From contig CALSFV010000278.1 in NCBI GenBank assembly GCA_943737045.1, positions 489,255 to 553,254 on the forward strand: DNA of 64,000 bases, in the 5' to 3' direction. Both the position numbers and the translations under genes were made by a program. The notes beneath the pieces were generated by a model that worked only from the letters and a program-made list of their open reading frames with translations, made no database searches and was not told where the DNA came from. The DNA is from Parapristionchus giblindavisi. Its lineage: Eukaryota; Nematoda; Chromadorea; Rhabditida; Diplogasteridae. This document shows positions 50,001 through 64,000 of this stretch, piece by piece (within the stretch, counting starts at the first letter, position 1; each line of letters begins with the position of its first letter).

Positions 50001-51521
50001 GCTTGAGATATGAGCTAATATAGAGACGAAAATAGTACCCCAGTTGATCTTTGAACTTTAAATCGATTCAGGAGATCATCGTATATCTCGGATCGCTTGT
50101 GCGCACTGAGACCAAATTGTTTACAGAAGTTTTCCGTTTGAGAGTCGGATTGATTATACAGGTGAGATTACTGTAGGATTATCGATTGATTGATCACTGT
50201 ATCATGGCAGGTTCTCGCATCTGAATTAGCTCGTCTACGTGATCTTTCGGCAGCAGATGCACTCCAGGTTTCACCTTTGATCTTTGATCTTTGAATGTAT
50301 CGATGTTATTGTAGAATCTACTAACGATATCTCCATTTGAAATGAAATCAATGTTGTTCCTTCTTCTATCGGGTCGATTATTAGAAGATGCAAGTGGAGA
50401 AGGAGGAGTAGGAAGAGATACACGAACTGGAATTGGAAGCTTTAGAAAACATATTGAAGAGAGAAAGGTACTGTATATCATGGATTACGATAGATCAATC
50501 AATCGATAATCATCAACCATATTGCAGTCTATGCGTAAATCGATGAGAAGCGAACGTGCAGAGCATCATGAGAAAGAAGAAGAAAAGAAGTTTGTCCATT
50601 TAATTGATTAAAGTAAATAATAAAATAAATGTGCAGGGAGTCATCACATTCTGATTCGGAAACGGATAGTGGAGCTGATAGTGAAGATGCATTTGGAATA
50701 TGGTTGAGACATCGAAGAATTGATGGAGCATTGAATAGAGTACCACCTAACTTCTATGCTGTTAGTTTATTTATTTTAATATTTAATAAATTACCTTAAA
50801 TGAGAATAATCGTGAGTCTGTTGTAAAGAGCGAGATAGTGTGTGAGATGAAGAGAGTGTTGAATATCATGATTACTGTATCTATATTTATTGATTGTTTT
50901 TGATTATAGACCCTATGGGACACTCTCCATTCGTACCCTCAAGGAGTTCGTATAAATGGAATCAATTTACATTGGGGACTCACTCAAGAAATGACTAGAC
51001 GAGAGATTAAATTTGCTCTTGAAGTCGAAGAAGTTCTCAACCAAATACCAGAACCGGAATATAGAGAAATGGTTTGATGATCTTTGATCTCTAATGATGA
51101 TATATTGATTGATTGATTGAAGGTAATCGAAGCTATTTATCTGGTTGGTCGATTGGATAAAGTGACTACGGAGTATACATCGATTCCATCCGATAGACCA
51201 ATCGATATTGATTCCATTCTACAAAGAGCTAATGCTATATTTGTTGAACATAATGTAAGTTCAAAGATTGATCTTTGATCTTTGAATATTCTTTTAGCGA
51301 CAAATGGAGACGGAAGTGCTTGATTGTTGTGCATCGGGTAGACGATGTGATGGAGCTAGAGGTAGAGGGATTACTGTATAAATTAGACTACGGTATTCTG
51401 GACATATTATTGATTTATGTTCAATTCAGGAATATGCAAACATCTCTATGATTCAGCTCCCGCTGGAGAATATGGAACTAGTCATTACATCATCAAATCA
51501 CTTTGTTCATTCTTTATGTAA
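44001..51521 (+). CDS. Phosphorylase b kinase regulatory subunit alpha
   Basis: The alpha subunit restrains the catalytic gamma subunit of phosphorylase kinase until phosphorylation or calcium relieves it, controlling glycogen breakdown in the cytosol. The N-terminus [14 protein letters not shown] is almost that of animal alpha subunits. Landmarks in order: [62 protein letters not shown] (the glucoamylase-like domain), [40 protein letters not shown], and C-terminal [19 protein letters not shown] and [16 protein letters not shown], ending SFFM at the TAA 51519-51521. About 37 short exons were followed; most introns are 40-150 bp. LYDSAP favours alpha over beta. A Ser-rich linker (about 48350-48620) is the phosphorylatable region. 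The intron at about 49239-50070 holds a nested antisense gene. Confidence 0.93.
44932..45105 (+). repeat. Intronic tandem repeat of about 30 bp (GATTGGTTACGGTAGTAGAA-type)
   Basis: The sixth kinase intron is largely made of imperfect copies of TGATTGGTTACGGTAGTAGA with C/A/T alternatives at the central base of TTACNGTAG. About six copies are visible. Confidence 0.7.
49405..49888 (-). CDS. Small secreted peptide precursor, nested antisense in a kinase intron
   Basis: Two exons on -: 49888-49789 (33 codons plus one base) and 49538-49405, joined in phase 1 by a clean intron (donor GTTAG, acceptor ATTCAG). The 77-residue product begins [20 protein letters not shown], a strong signal peptide with a likely cut near ITSQ/ED. 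The mature part is acidic ([20 protein letters not shown], then PETPQPYQ, then [10 protein letters not shown]) and ends LTKRK, a basic terminus. '[18 protein letters not shown]' holds two PYQ motifs about 14 residues apart. I recognise no family. It could be a secreted effector, an antimicrobial-type propeptide or a structural peptide. Exon phases, signal peptide and stop support a real gene; expression is unproven. Confidence 0.6.
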
Positions 51522-52000
51522 ATTGTGTTCATTAGTGCTAAGAGATTTATTGATCGATCGATCAATTGATCGATTGATTGATTGAGTGTACAGGTAGAAT
51601 TTATGATAATAGAAAGAGATTATTCATAATTGTCAGTTCGTATATGTCTTTCTTTGCATTTTTTAAAGATTACTGTAGCCATAACTTTTGTAATACGTTG
51701 TAATAGGTTCTAGTCTGTTTGAAATAAAGTACTTTCAAAGTTAATGTTCAATTAATCGAACCAGAATATCGAATATATCGAAAAAAAAAAACTAAATTCC
51801 AAATTATACATATTCATTTTCAATTGATAAATTTTAGTATTGAAACGAATGATTCATCTACCTTCGTATTAATCGTTTTATCATTAATAAGGGATTAGTT
51901 TTCTGGCTTCGTCATGTTACGTTTTAGAAAGGTTTCACTCACAAACGTTGGTGTGACTAAACTAGCTCTTTTCTATCCACGTTCCACTCTCACTCTCGTC
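51522..52000. other. Intergenic region between the kinase gene and tRNA-Asn
   Basis: AT-rich 3' flank of the kinase subunit gene, with GATCGATCGATCAATTGATC-type palindromes near 51552. I see no gene. Confidence 0.5.
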
Positions 52001-52073
52001 GCTTCCGTGGCGCAATCGGCAGCGCGTTCGGCTGTTAACCGAAAGGTCGGTGGTTCGAACCCACCCGGGAGCG
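52001..52073 (+). tRNA. tRNA-Asn(GTT)
   Basis: A 73-bp cloverleaf: the acceptor GCTTCCG pairs with CGGGAGC (one G-T pair), the anticodon loop is CTGTTAA with anticodon GTT, and the T arm is GGTGG-TTCGAAC-CCACC. The A and B boxes are intact. A T-run at 52086-52092 can act as a Pol III terminator. A long open frame over this region is spurious. Confidence 0.97.
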
Positions 52074-52306
52074 TAACTTTTGCCTTTTTTTATCACACGT
52101 ATTTCTATTAGTCAAGAAAAGCTGTATTATCAGTGATTTGTAGTGTGTCTCCAAATAAGAGTCATGTCCGAAACATTTGTTATCAGAGAGAGAAAGGCGA
52201 AAGAGTAATTGCTCTCTTGAAGATGATTAAGATAAAGAACAATCTTCCACTTTTCATTCTTTTCTTCGTACTAATATTATTATATTATTTATATATATTT
52301 TTTAGA

Positions 52307-54849
52307 ATGCGACTGTTTCTTTTTATTCTATTAGCTGTATCTATAGAAGCGAGAAGAAGACATTTTCCTCAAAAGCTTGCCGTTACTAGTAATGACGAGG
52401 TTACGGTAAGTCAATGATCGCAAACTACGGTATCTATGGATAATTGTTACAGTATGAATGGGATGAGTATCGATTCAAAACAAAATTGGATAACTTTGAC
52501 TTCACGAATACAGATACATTTGAGATAAGGTTAGACTCAGTATGACTAGTTGACCCATTCAATTGATATCATTATAGATATCTAGCCAACTTAGACAGTT
52601 ACAAATCAGGAGGTCCTATCTTCTTCTATACTGGAAATGAAGGAGTTATTGAATCATTTGCCAATGCTACTGTAATCAATCAATAATCAATCAATAATAT
52701 TATCTAATCAATAAGTTGTAGGGATTAATGTGGGATCTTGCACCAACATTCAATGCAGCTATTGTTCTTGCTGAACATCGATATTATGGAGATTCACAAC
52801 CATTCACTGATTATGATACTAGTTATAGTGTGAGTTGATAGGAAAGATCAAAGATCAAAGATCAATAATGAATATTGTAGTCCGCAAAGAATCTAGCATA
52901 TCTTTCATCTGAGCAAGCCCTTGCTGATTATGCAGCTCTTCTACAATGGTTGAAGAGAAATGATAGTGGTCAACCATTTACATTCCCTGAGAATACAAAG
53001 GTATCGTCAACTGATTACAGTATCCCTGTCATTACCGTATATCGTATAGGTTATTGCATTCGGTGGATCTTATGGAGGTATGTTGTCTGCATGGTTCAGA
53101 GTGAAGTATCCACATATATGTGATGGGTGAGATTAAAGATCAACGATGAAAAGATCAAAGATCATCTTAATCATTCTACAGTGCATATGCTTCATCTGCT
53201 CCAGTTATCTATTTCAAAGATGCTCCTAATGTGGATTACGGTGGATTCGACAAGGTATTGATTAGAATTAAGATATTATTGATTATTCATTGTAGATCAC
53301 AACGGAAACATTTAAATCAAGTGGATGTGATAATGATGTTATTGCTAAGAGTTGGACATCAATCAAGAATCTCGCAACTACTGGTTAGTTATTCGATAAT
53401 GTGAATGATTATTGATTGATTTCAGATGATGGTAGATCATTCTTGAATAATCTATTCCAAGTAGCTAATGAGTCACTTATCAAGAAACCAGAAGATGCGG
53501 ATGGTAAGAATATTGATTGAATTTTATTAATTAATATATTTATGTATTAAGCATTGAATGATTATATTCGTGAGGCAATTGAGTACATGGCTATGACTGA
53601 TTATGCTTATTCCTCTTCTTTCTTGAAACCTATGCCTGCCTGGCCTGTCAAGGTTAAATCTAAGAGTAAAGATTAAAGATCAAAGATTGATTACAGTATT
53701 CTTGTAACGCCTATCTCAAGGCTGGAAGTGGATTGACTAATGATACAGATATCGCCACAGCTATGGCAGGAATTGCATCGGTAAGAAAAGATATCGATTG
53801 ATTATTGATTGATTGATTGATTGAGTGATTGAATGTATGGATTAAGGTATACTTCAACTTTAACAATGATACAAACTACAAGGCATGTTTCATGGGTGGA
53901 TGCCCAGATGCTGGAACAGATACACTTGGTTCTCCAATGGGATGGCCTTGGCAGGTTCAAAGATCAAAGATTAAAGATCAAAGATCATGAGACGAATCTT
54001 TAGGAGTGTACGGAGATCGTAATGACAATGTGTGCTAGAGGAGGAACAAATGATTTCTTCTGGGATGAATGTGCAATTGATCCAATCGATATGATGAATG
54101 ATTACTGTACTGATGCATTTGCAGTGTGAGACAATATTGATTGATAATTATTATATATTGATTGATTACAGTCAGAAATGGAATACAGGAATGTTGGGAG
54201 TAAGGGCTATTCAGACTGAATATGGATTCACCTTCAATGGGGCGAGTAATATAATCTTCACGTAAGTCATCAAATAGATTACGGTATGATCAGAATACTG
54301 TAGGAATGGAGATTTGGATCCATGGAGAGCGGGAGGAATCTCTAAGAGTGATAAATCTAGAATGATCTATGCTACAAGTATCAAGTTAGTTTTTTTTATT
54401 TGGTCATCAATCGATAATGATTGATCATAGGAATTCCGCTCATCACTTTGATCTGAGACAACCGAATAAGTGTGATCCCTCTAATGTTGTGTCTATCAGA
54501 TATCAGGTGTGTATTCTTTCAGACGACGAATACTAATCGATATATCTTGAATTAAATTTAATTTAATTTAAATATGTTTCAGGCAGTGCAGATAATGAGA
54601 TGTTGGGTAGATTCAACTCAATGTAATGCAAATCTCGATCTAATTGACGGAGATTCACAAATTGTATCGGATGACACTCAATGTGATTATATCATCAATG
54701 GATATCCATGGGGTGTTACTGATGTTCCAACAGATACTCCGACAACGACTTCATACATTCCAACCACTACTACAAAAACTGCTTCTACCAAGACGACTTT
54801 TGCCCTAACACTACTTCTTCTTGCTATCGCTCACTTCTTCCATTTTTGA
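52307..54849 (+). CDS. Serine carboxypeptidase S28 (lysosomal Pro-X carboxypeptidase-like)
   Basis: Secreted or lysosomal serine peptidase of family S28, which removes C-terminal residues after proline or acts as a related dipeptidyl peptidase. The start at 52307 follows a TTTTAG acceptor and gives a signal peptide MRLFLFILLAVSIEA. Then FDFTNTDTFEIRYLANLDSY, GGPIFFYTGNEG, LAEHRYYGDSQPF, and the nucleophile motif GGSYGGMLSAWFRVKYP. The catalytic Asp is in NGDLDPW (about 54303) and the His in NSAHHFDLR (about 54430). About 15 exons, about 500 residues. The C-terminus is a Thr-rich stretch (TPTTTSYIPTTTTKT) then a hydrophobic end LTLLLLAIAHFFHF, like a GPI-anchor signal or a membrane tail, which is unusual for a lysosomal S28 enzyme. 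Confidence 0.93.
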
Positions 54850-55340
54850 TTTCATAAATACAATTGTAAAATAATAAATTGAAATATTTTTTTCGAAAAT
54901 TTCAGGATAGAAAATAAAGTCATTTACTGATAAAGATGTGATCCGTGGTCTCGAAACGTCGTAAGCTCGAGAAATCTCGTCTTGGTGTAGTGCACCAGAC
55001 TTCAAGGAGATTTTTACTTCATTTTCTCTCACGTTTCGTTCCGTGCTGTAGTTTTACTCTTTTATTGCTAGAAATGAACTTATTATTACTATAGTTGGAT
55101 AAAGTCTTGATAATGAAGCACTGGTAAATTCCTATCTCTTGCTTGTTTTGTCCTCTCGCATTTTTTTCATGTTTTGCACGTCATTTTCTAGTATAGCGAT
55201 TTCGACTGTTTTTACGTGTATATCGCTGTACGATCTTTGTATCGCTGATAACAGTGAACTATTCTCATTCCTCACTTTATTTGTACCTATGTCTTTCACT
55301 TTCCTTCTCTGTTCATTATTCATCTATTCAGTCGATCGAT
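54850..55340. other. Intergenic region between the protease and mdh-2
   Basis: Contains the protease 3' flank (AATAAATTG near 54880) and a segment with GGTCTCGAAACGTCGTAAGC and small palindromes near 54950-55020 that may be a repeat fragment. Promoter of mdh-2 on the right. No gene seen. Confidence 0.45.
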
Positions 55341-57416
<2,076 letters not shown>

Positions 57417-57680
57417 TAAGTAGATCGCATAATGAATCGATCATTTAGTTGTATTGATTACACCCCCTTAATATATTAGTTATGTAGTTATATGCATTGA
57501 AACGCCTCGTATTCTCCATCACATTGATTGTTTCTCCTATATTGTATTACATTATTGAATGAATAAATGATTAGATTAATTTATATAAATGTACGAAGAA
57601 GAGTGTATGGAAAGACACTGTAACATATCTAAAGGGGGTTGAAATCAATGGAATCGATACAATGTGACAGTGGTTACAGT

Positions 57681-59719
57681 ATGCTACTGCGTAGTTTGGG
57701 TGGATTAGCGAGGAGTGCATTGATTGGAGGAAGAAGAACAAATATTAGACAGTTCTGTGCGGCATCTGGAGATGATGGAGAGAAGGTATTGATAATTGAT
57801 TGATTACTTGTTTGATTATGTTTGAAAATAGTAGGGATCATTTTAAAATGAGCTTAGAAGGTGGACGATGTGTAATGTACACGATTGTATTCAGAATGGA
57901 AAGGAACCAAATGTGAAAGAAGTATTGGGAGAGGAAATGATCAAGGCTGTTGATGCTGTAGCTACGGAATTGGGAGGAGATAAGGAGAAGAGTAAAGGGT
58001 AAATATCAATTGATTCATTATACTAATCGATATTTGTTTTTATTATAGATTGAAGTCATCTCTGTTATCTCGTCTGATCTCTCATGAAAAGGAAACATTC
58101 AATTCAGCTACCTCTGATCAAACTGTTAGTTCATTTCCAACTATATCGATTGATATCACATAGTCATTGTATTGATTGATTAATTCGTTGTCGATGGATT
58201 TATTGATTTGGTGATTTAGGCAGAGATGATGTCAGATCCAGCGGTGATGGCGGTATTCAAGGATGCTGCTTCTACACAAACTAAACCCATTCCAAAGTAT
58301 TATTTTATTTTGTTTATTTATTTGTTTTATTTATCGATTTATCTATACCTATGAATGTTTCCCATTCAGTGCGATTCACGAGCGAAAAGCGAAGAGAGGA
58401 CTCGTTCTGTTGCGGAAAGAAGTATTCTATCAAGCCATACAGGTATCATCCACTTTATTTATCATTATAAATAGTTTTCGCTTATTACAATTTAATTCCA
58501 AATTCATAAGAAAAATCTTTGATTGTGTGAGTGGTAAAATAAGAAGAAGCGAAAGGATCTGTAATAGCTAAATCACAGCATTACATTGCGAATATGAGAA
58601 CCTAAAAACAAAAATTGTCTATCGGTACTTCTGCATATCTTCCTGGTTGGCCTACTTTTGCTATATGATATCAATAATATAATTGTATTTATTTATTATT
58701 ATCTTTCTATTCAATTGTGTATTTCAGAGTGGATATTCAGCATCGGATAGTCGTCGTATCAGTGAAGAAGCAGTGGATGAAGCAGAGAGGAGATTGATAG
58801 AGAAAAGAATGGGAGAAAAGAATGAATTGAATGATATGAAGATGAATGAACAAATGAAGAAGGTTGAAAGAGATGAGAAAGAAGATAAACTATATGATAT
58901 GGCTTATGCTCTTGCTGAGTTAGTTTATCTTTCATTATACTTATTCTTCTAATATTTCAATTTTTGAATCGCTAAATTTAGTTAAGTTATCATTTTTAGA
59001 AAGATGCTGTATGGTGCCGACGGTTCAGAGGGAAAACTCGCTGCTCTCGCGACGAAGTAAGTTATTGATTTATTTTATTAAATATATATTATTATTAATA
59101 TTGATAATATATTCTAGAGTAATCGAGGCTGATCCATCAGCTCCTCGTTTTCTATCATCTACGAAGAGATTGAATATATTCAAAGATGTATCGAAATTAG
59201 AGAAAAGAAGAATTGGATTCTGGGAAGATTGGGAGTTGAGAGCGGCCCAGTAAGTTATATATGGTAATTCATATAAATAATAATCTTTATCACGTTCACA
59301 CATTGGTGTGGTGGGTCATATGGTAATACAGTAATGTTTATTTTATGCTTCTTTCTTGATTTCTTGATTCATAGTAATAAACTATATGCAGACAAAAGAA
59401 ATTAAAGTACGATTGAACATAGAATGTTAGTTGACATTGATGTCAATTGACTCATTTTAGTTAATATGTCGTTAGATATTATAGACTGATGAGAACATTG
59501 TCATAATTGATGATTGAAATCAATCGATAGGTTGTCTAACTACAGTATGATAGTGGGTCTTCATTGCAGGACGTGGAATCAATCACTTGGACCAGAGAAT
59601 GCATTTGAGGAACAGATTGAATGGACGAAGAAGGGGGCACAATGGCCATATCCAATCAATAATGAATATCTATTAGGAGATGAACTTAATGTAATTCATT
59701 TATACATTTATTATTATTA

Positions 59720-59756
<37 letters not shown>

Positions 59757-60447
59757 TGACACTTCAATTTTATTTGTTTTATGGTAGAATCATAGTTTGA
59801 ATAGCTAGGTTATCGCTTTTCAAAATCCGGTCAGGTTTTTCGATTTCTGGCAAATTTGGCTCAAAATCCGGTCAGGTTTTATTTTGATTTTTGTGAAATT
59901 TTGGCTCAAAATCCGGTCAGGCTTGGTACTTTGTAACATACTTTTCGACCTACGGGTAGTATATGATTTTTTAAAATTATTGTATATCATTTAGTCTCAC
60001 TTTTTTCAATGTGACACACTTACAAAAAATATATAAATTTTTCTTCTTGTAAATTATATAGATTTTTCTATATTTTTAATGATTATATCATTACAGGTTC
60101 CCTTCTATGAGCATATCTTTGTTGATCGTCGACTTGCTGCATCTAATCTACCAAAGGTACGGTACTTGATATTGATTGATTGATTGATTACAGTAATCGA
60201 TTGATATGATTTAGGATGGTCCTATCGCTCATTTCATGCATCTAGTAGCTGTTGGTCTATCGAAGAATCCTCATATGACATCAGCTAAGAAAGCTTCTCA
60301 TATTGATTGGTATGATTATTGATTGATTTGATCGTATTTATGGTAATCAATACTTCCAGGTTCATCAATTTCTTCAATGTAGAAAAGCAGAAGTTGGTCC
60401 ATAAACTCCACGAGCAAGAACAAGCCGCTGCCGCTGCTCAAGCATGA
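57681..60447 (+). CDS. mrps-31: Mitochondrial ribosomal protein S31
   Basis: Subunit of the small mitochondrial ribosome. ATG at 57681 directly follows a TTACAG acceptor, suggesting trans-splicing. The N-terminus MLLRSLGGLARSALIGGRRT is a typical presequence. About 12 exons, about 390 residues. The C-terminal half carries the family core: FWEDWELRAAQ, NAFEEQIEWTKKGAQWPYPI, FYEHIFVDRRL, IAHFMHLVAVGLSKNPHMT and HIDWFINFFN, ending in an Ala-rich tail and TGA at 60445-60447. A charged helical region (58730-58920) is probably coiled coil. The gene starts 264 bp after the mdh-2 stop in the same direction. Confidence 0.9.
59708..59757. repeat. (ATT)n microsatellite in an mrps-31 intron
   Basis: About 16 ATT units with one GTT and one ACT interruption. 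The downstream part of the same intron has three copies of CAAAATCCGGTCAGG (59821, 59862, 59907). Confidence 0.85.
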
Positions 60448-61409
60448 TCTTCATCCTGAGAAGAATGTCTGAGATTACGGTAGATGATAGGATGTATCGA
60501 TCGATTGAGAGATGATTTATTGATTGATTGTACGGTACGATCTCTTGTATTGTATATGTTAATGTGTTAACGTTGTTTTGTGTTGTTATTAGTACCTCTG
60601 TCATTTGATTACTCTTTTTGTTTTCATAGTAGAAATAGATAGAAACATCAACATATATTTAATTGTTATTGTTACAATTTGTCTGAGTAGCTGTTGATAT
60701 GAAATCACTCTAATCAATCAATCAATCAATGTAATACAAATACATTGAATATGAATAAAGACATGATTCATCCCATCTTCTTCTTCTTCTCTTCTTATTC
60801 CATCTGGTATCTATATATGTGTTGTGAGTAGTTGTTCACTCTCCATTGTCTATCTCTATCTCTCCCTCTCCCTCTCTATCTCTCCCTCTCCTTCTCTCCC
60901 TCTCCCTCTCCTTGTATAGTATGACCTCTATTGACCCTGAGTGTGTTCTATCTCTGGTTGGTTCCTCTTCATCTCTTGATCAGTCCTCCTTCTTCTCTAT
61001 GCCATATGGTCACGTATTCTATCTTCTTCCTCTATACATTCAATGAATACTCTTCCTCTTATTCTTCCTCTTCCTCTTCTATCCCAATCCATATCTTCAT
61101 CATTCACGACTATTCTCTTATTCTTCTCCTTTACCTCACTTTATCATAATGATGTTCCTTCTCAATTCATTCCTCTATCCATTCATCTCTGTCTATTCAT
61201 CTATCACTCCTCTTCCTCTACCTCTTCTTCCTCCCTCTCTCATCCTCTCATTCATTCTAACAACAACACTCCCCTATGATGTCTTGTGTTACAAACATCC
61301 AGATACATATCTCTCTACCTCTCCCTTTCTCTCCCTCTCCTTCTCCCTCCATAATCACAACACCATCAGTCAATCAATCAGATCACAGGCTGTTAGTAAC
61401 CGTTCCTTT
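60448..61409. other. Intergenic region, TC-rich
   Basis: 3' flank of mrps-31 followed by pyrimidine-rich DNA with short TCCCTC arrays (60862-60912, 61318-61350). No gene seen. Confidence 0.5.
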
Positions 61410-61530
61410 TTAAAGGCGCAATGAGGGCTAATTTTGCTCTCCGCTCTCGCAATACTCTCTCGTAGACAAAGAAAGCGAGAGAATATTGCCAGAGCGGAGA
61501 GTTTGAAATTATCTCGGGGTGTGTCTTTAA
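61410..61530. mobile_element. TTAA hairpin MITE, copy 7 (best preserved, 121 bp)
   Basis: Both edges are TTAA (61410-61413, 61527-61530). Left: AGGCGCAATGAGGGC, then GCTCTCCGCTCTCGCAATAC. Right: ATATTGCCAGAGCGGAGAGT and GGGGTGTGTCTTTAA. The centre pairs as a GTAGACAAAGAAAGCGAGAG stem. Non-coding. Confidence 0.8.
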
Positions 61531-63735
61531 GTTCTTTATAATTTACAATTGGTATGGTTATATTGGCAAACCGTTACAATCTGTTCAATGTAGTGTATCT
61601 AATCTTAGGTATATGTTTATTTCATGTCCATTCACTCCTATATTGTATCTATCGTACGTGATCAGATCAACACTACCTCTACCTCTCCATCTCAATCTCT
61701 CTACCTATCCCTCTACCTCTCCTTCTACCTCTTCCTCTACCTCTCTCTCGTTCTCTTCCTCTCTCCCTCTCCTTTTCTACCTCTCCATCTACCTCTCCCT
61801 CTACCCCTCCCTCTCCCTTTCTACCTCTCCCTTTCTATCTCTCCCTCTCCCTCTGTTTCATTCTTATCCTCTCATTCTCATCTCATCTTCATTCACAAAT
61901 TGTTCTATGTCGAATGGTTCATGAATAGGAATAGAGATGAGAGACGGAAGTGATATAGATGGATAGAGATGAGAGAGGGAAGTGATATAGATGGATAGAG
62001 ATGAGAGAGGGAAGTGATATAGATGGATAGAGTGAGATATGGATTGATTGTCTCATTCCCTCTTTCTCTCTCCATCTCTTCATTCATTTTCATACTCTAT
62101 ATGTATTTGTATTCTCTATTTCCCATTCATTCTTTTATCATCTTCTCCATTTGTACGGTCGACTGAGGTATTAACATCTTCATCCTCTCTTATTGTTCCA
62201 TCGATCCTTATCGTCTTCTCTCATTTCGTGTTCATCCATACTGACCTTGTCACCAAGTATCACCACACTCCACTCTCTACCTCTACCTCTCCCTCTCTAC
62301 CTCTGTTTCTCCCTCTCCCTCTTACCTCTCGGTCTCTACCTCTCCTTTTTTGCCCCTCTACCTCTGCCTACACCTCAGTGTCTATCTACACTTCTCTTCG
62401 CTTTCTCAGATCATTGTCTGATCTATACAAGGAAGAGTAGTCAATATTATACATTATGCCATCTACACTATAAGTTTATGTCTGATACATTTAATTGAAT
62501 TGATTGTGATTGGTTCCTAGTCATATGGATGAGCTCCTAGAAACATAGATGATACAGATTTCTGATATATTAGTTGATCTTCATCGTATGGTACATCTTC
62601 ATCTTCTTCCTTCCTCTATCCTCTTATTCCTCTTATTCTTCTTCATCTTCCTTCATTCTCCTTATGTCACACATTGTCAATAGTATAACTCCTTCTTCTC
62701 CCTCTTTCGTTCACTCATCTCCCTCTCCCTCTCCATCTTCTCCTTCCATTTCTCGGTCTCCCTCCTTTGATATTCGCCCTCTCCCTTTCCGTCTCCTTCG
62801 TCCTCCCTCTACTTCTTCAATCAGTAAATGCACATAGCGTTTGGTTTGGCTCAAATCATACGAAATATTGATTTGTATTGATTTTTAAAAAATAATTCAT
62901 AATTTTGTTTGTCATTGTTCTCTATATTCTGCTATTCTACCATACTGTAGCTTTCATCCAAATATTGATTTTATAATTTTCATCGTATCATCATTACTAT
63001 TATTCCTCTATTTCTTCATTCATCTCATTCAAATTCTTTTTTTTCATCCTCTTCTCCGGAAGTTACTTCTTCTACCTTATCATCTCTAAACTAAAGAGAT
63101 AGATGATTATGGAGTAGTATAGGCCCATTTCTCTCTCTCACTCCCACTCCCTCTTTCTCTTCTCTCTCTTCTACCACCCATCCAGATGATTACTGATATC
63201 ATCATATCATAAAACCATGTCCATTTCTCTTTCATTCTTGCAGCTGTAACGCTTTATCCTGCAGATTTCTTTTAGTAGTTATTCCCAAGAGAAGAATAAT
63301 TTATAGATTCCAAATATAAGAGTGATGAATAATGGTGATCAAGATGAATTTTATCATGAGCAGAAGTACAATACTCTACTATATCTCTACCATGATCATC
63401 AGTTACAGACAGCTATGCACATATTCAAATTAAATTAGATTAATCGAAATTAGCATAGTGCACGTGGACGCAGACAATGATTAGTGTTGATAGAGACGAA
63501 TAGTGTCTGTACATTGTTCCGTCATCATCTTCTTCATTCATTCATCCATGATATCCATGCTGTCCTCCTTCGGTCATCCTATTCTATCTATTCATTCCTT
63601 ATAGACTATAGGCTGTACTCGTTCCTCCTCCTCCTCCTCCTTCATCTTCATCATCTATCCTCGTTGAACTCTTCTTATACTTTGTCCTCCTTCGTCCATC
63701 TCTCCATCCATCTATTCTATCTCCATTCTATTCAC
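61531..63735. repeat. Right-hand TCCCTC/TACCTC-rich intergenic block
   Basis: Degenerate pyrimidine hexamers (CTACCTCTCCCTCTACC-like) at 61670-61855 and 62275-62365, mixed with T-rich unique DNA. No gene seen; the Ser/Leu/Pro-rich frames are repeat translations. Confidence 0.6.
61933..62031. repeat. 32-bp tandem repeat, three copies
   Basis: A unit starting AGAGATGAGAGAGGGAAGTG and ending ATATAGATGGAT begins at 61933, 61965 and 61997, differing by one base in the first copy. Confidence 0.85.
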
Positions 63736-64000
63736 TATCCAACTTGCGGCCTCTCTCTGAGCGTAGAACACTAAACGATCTTGTCCTGGCGAGACAGATC
63801 ATGACAGGGGAAGTTAATATAGCCATGTCCTCTATGTATTCATTTAGACCGGTTAGATCTCGAGTCAATACTTTTGCCATTCATATAGAATTTACCCGTG
63901 TCTCTTGTCGTTATCATTCTTTCGCTTTAAGAACCAGTAGATTTTTCAAGAAGTTACCCCCTCACATTATTTCTAGTTCTTCCCATAGACAATTCAGATC
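63736..64000 (+). mobile_element. Non-LTR retrotransposon, reverse transcriptase C-terminal fragment (runs off the window)
   Basis: A continuous frame from about 63742 to the end reads LRPLSERRTLNDLVLARQIM, then MYSFRPVRSRVNTF, then SCRYHSFALRTSRFFKKLPP and HIISSSSHRQF. This matches the conserved C-terminal tail after LINE reverse transcriptase domains: 'L..R R...DL...Y.I..G', then 'R.R', then 'R...SF..R....W N.LP..I'. There is no stop within 85 codons. The 5' side breaks into low-complexity DNA, so the copy is 5'-truncated. Confidence 0.6.

Noticed and set aside
51914..52111. 65-codon frame across the tRNA
   Set aside because: It overlaps tRNA-Asn and has no protein feature.
54811..55032. 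73-codon frame on the - strand after the protease
   Set aside because: It overlaps the protease C-terminus and a palindromic intergenic segment, with no recognisable motif.

Overview
The window is genomic DNA from a nematode, most likely a rhabditid or diplogastrid (Pristionchus-like) worm. The evidence is indirect: AT-rich intergenic DNA, many short GT..AG introns ending in TTTCAG or TTNCAG, genes cut into many small exons, and gene content with clear nematode and animal homologues. No rRNA or species marker is present, so the genus is an inference. Exon structures were assembled by eye from splice sites, reading phase and protein similarity.

Layout from left to right. Positions 1-181 hold the 3' end of a cytochrome P450. 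Positions 879-4141 hold a predicted N-myristoylated, IRG-like P-loop GTPase whose introns carry a hairpin element and a hAT-type MITE with a perfect 8-bp target duplication. Positions 4142-9031 hold TIR elements, a broken coding relic and a possible LINE tail. Positions 6600-24700 are an unusual 18-kb domain with almost no genes. It is filled with purine/pyrimidine hexamer arrays (GAGGGA or TCCCTC) whose orientation switches many times; each array is a textbook G-quadruplex and triplex motif. Positions 24736-30328 hold a protein with two BED-type zinc fingers. Positions 30329-37900 are rich in mobile elements, including a 544-bp fold-back element nested inside another MITE and a 163-bp minisatellite.

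From 37900 on the window is gene-dense: a GILT-type thiol reductase (+), an AN1/ubiquitin-like protein related to ZFAND4 (-), the alpha regulatory subunit of phosphorylase kinase (+, about 37 exons), a small secreted peptide gene nested antisense in one of its introns, tRNA-Asn(GTT), an S28 Pro-X carboxypeptidase-like protease, mitochondrial malate dehydrogenase (mdh-2) and mitochondrial ribosomal protein S31. The last two lie 264 bp apart in the same direction, so they may share an operon. The right end returns to TCCCTC-rich DNA and finishes in the 3' part of a non-LTR reverse transcriptase that runs off the window.

The genes do not form one pathway. The most novel material is the G4/triplex domain, the families of fold-back elements with their target-site signatures, and the nested secreted peptide gene.
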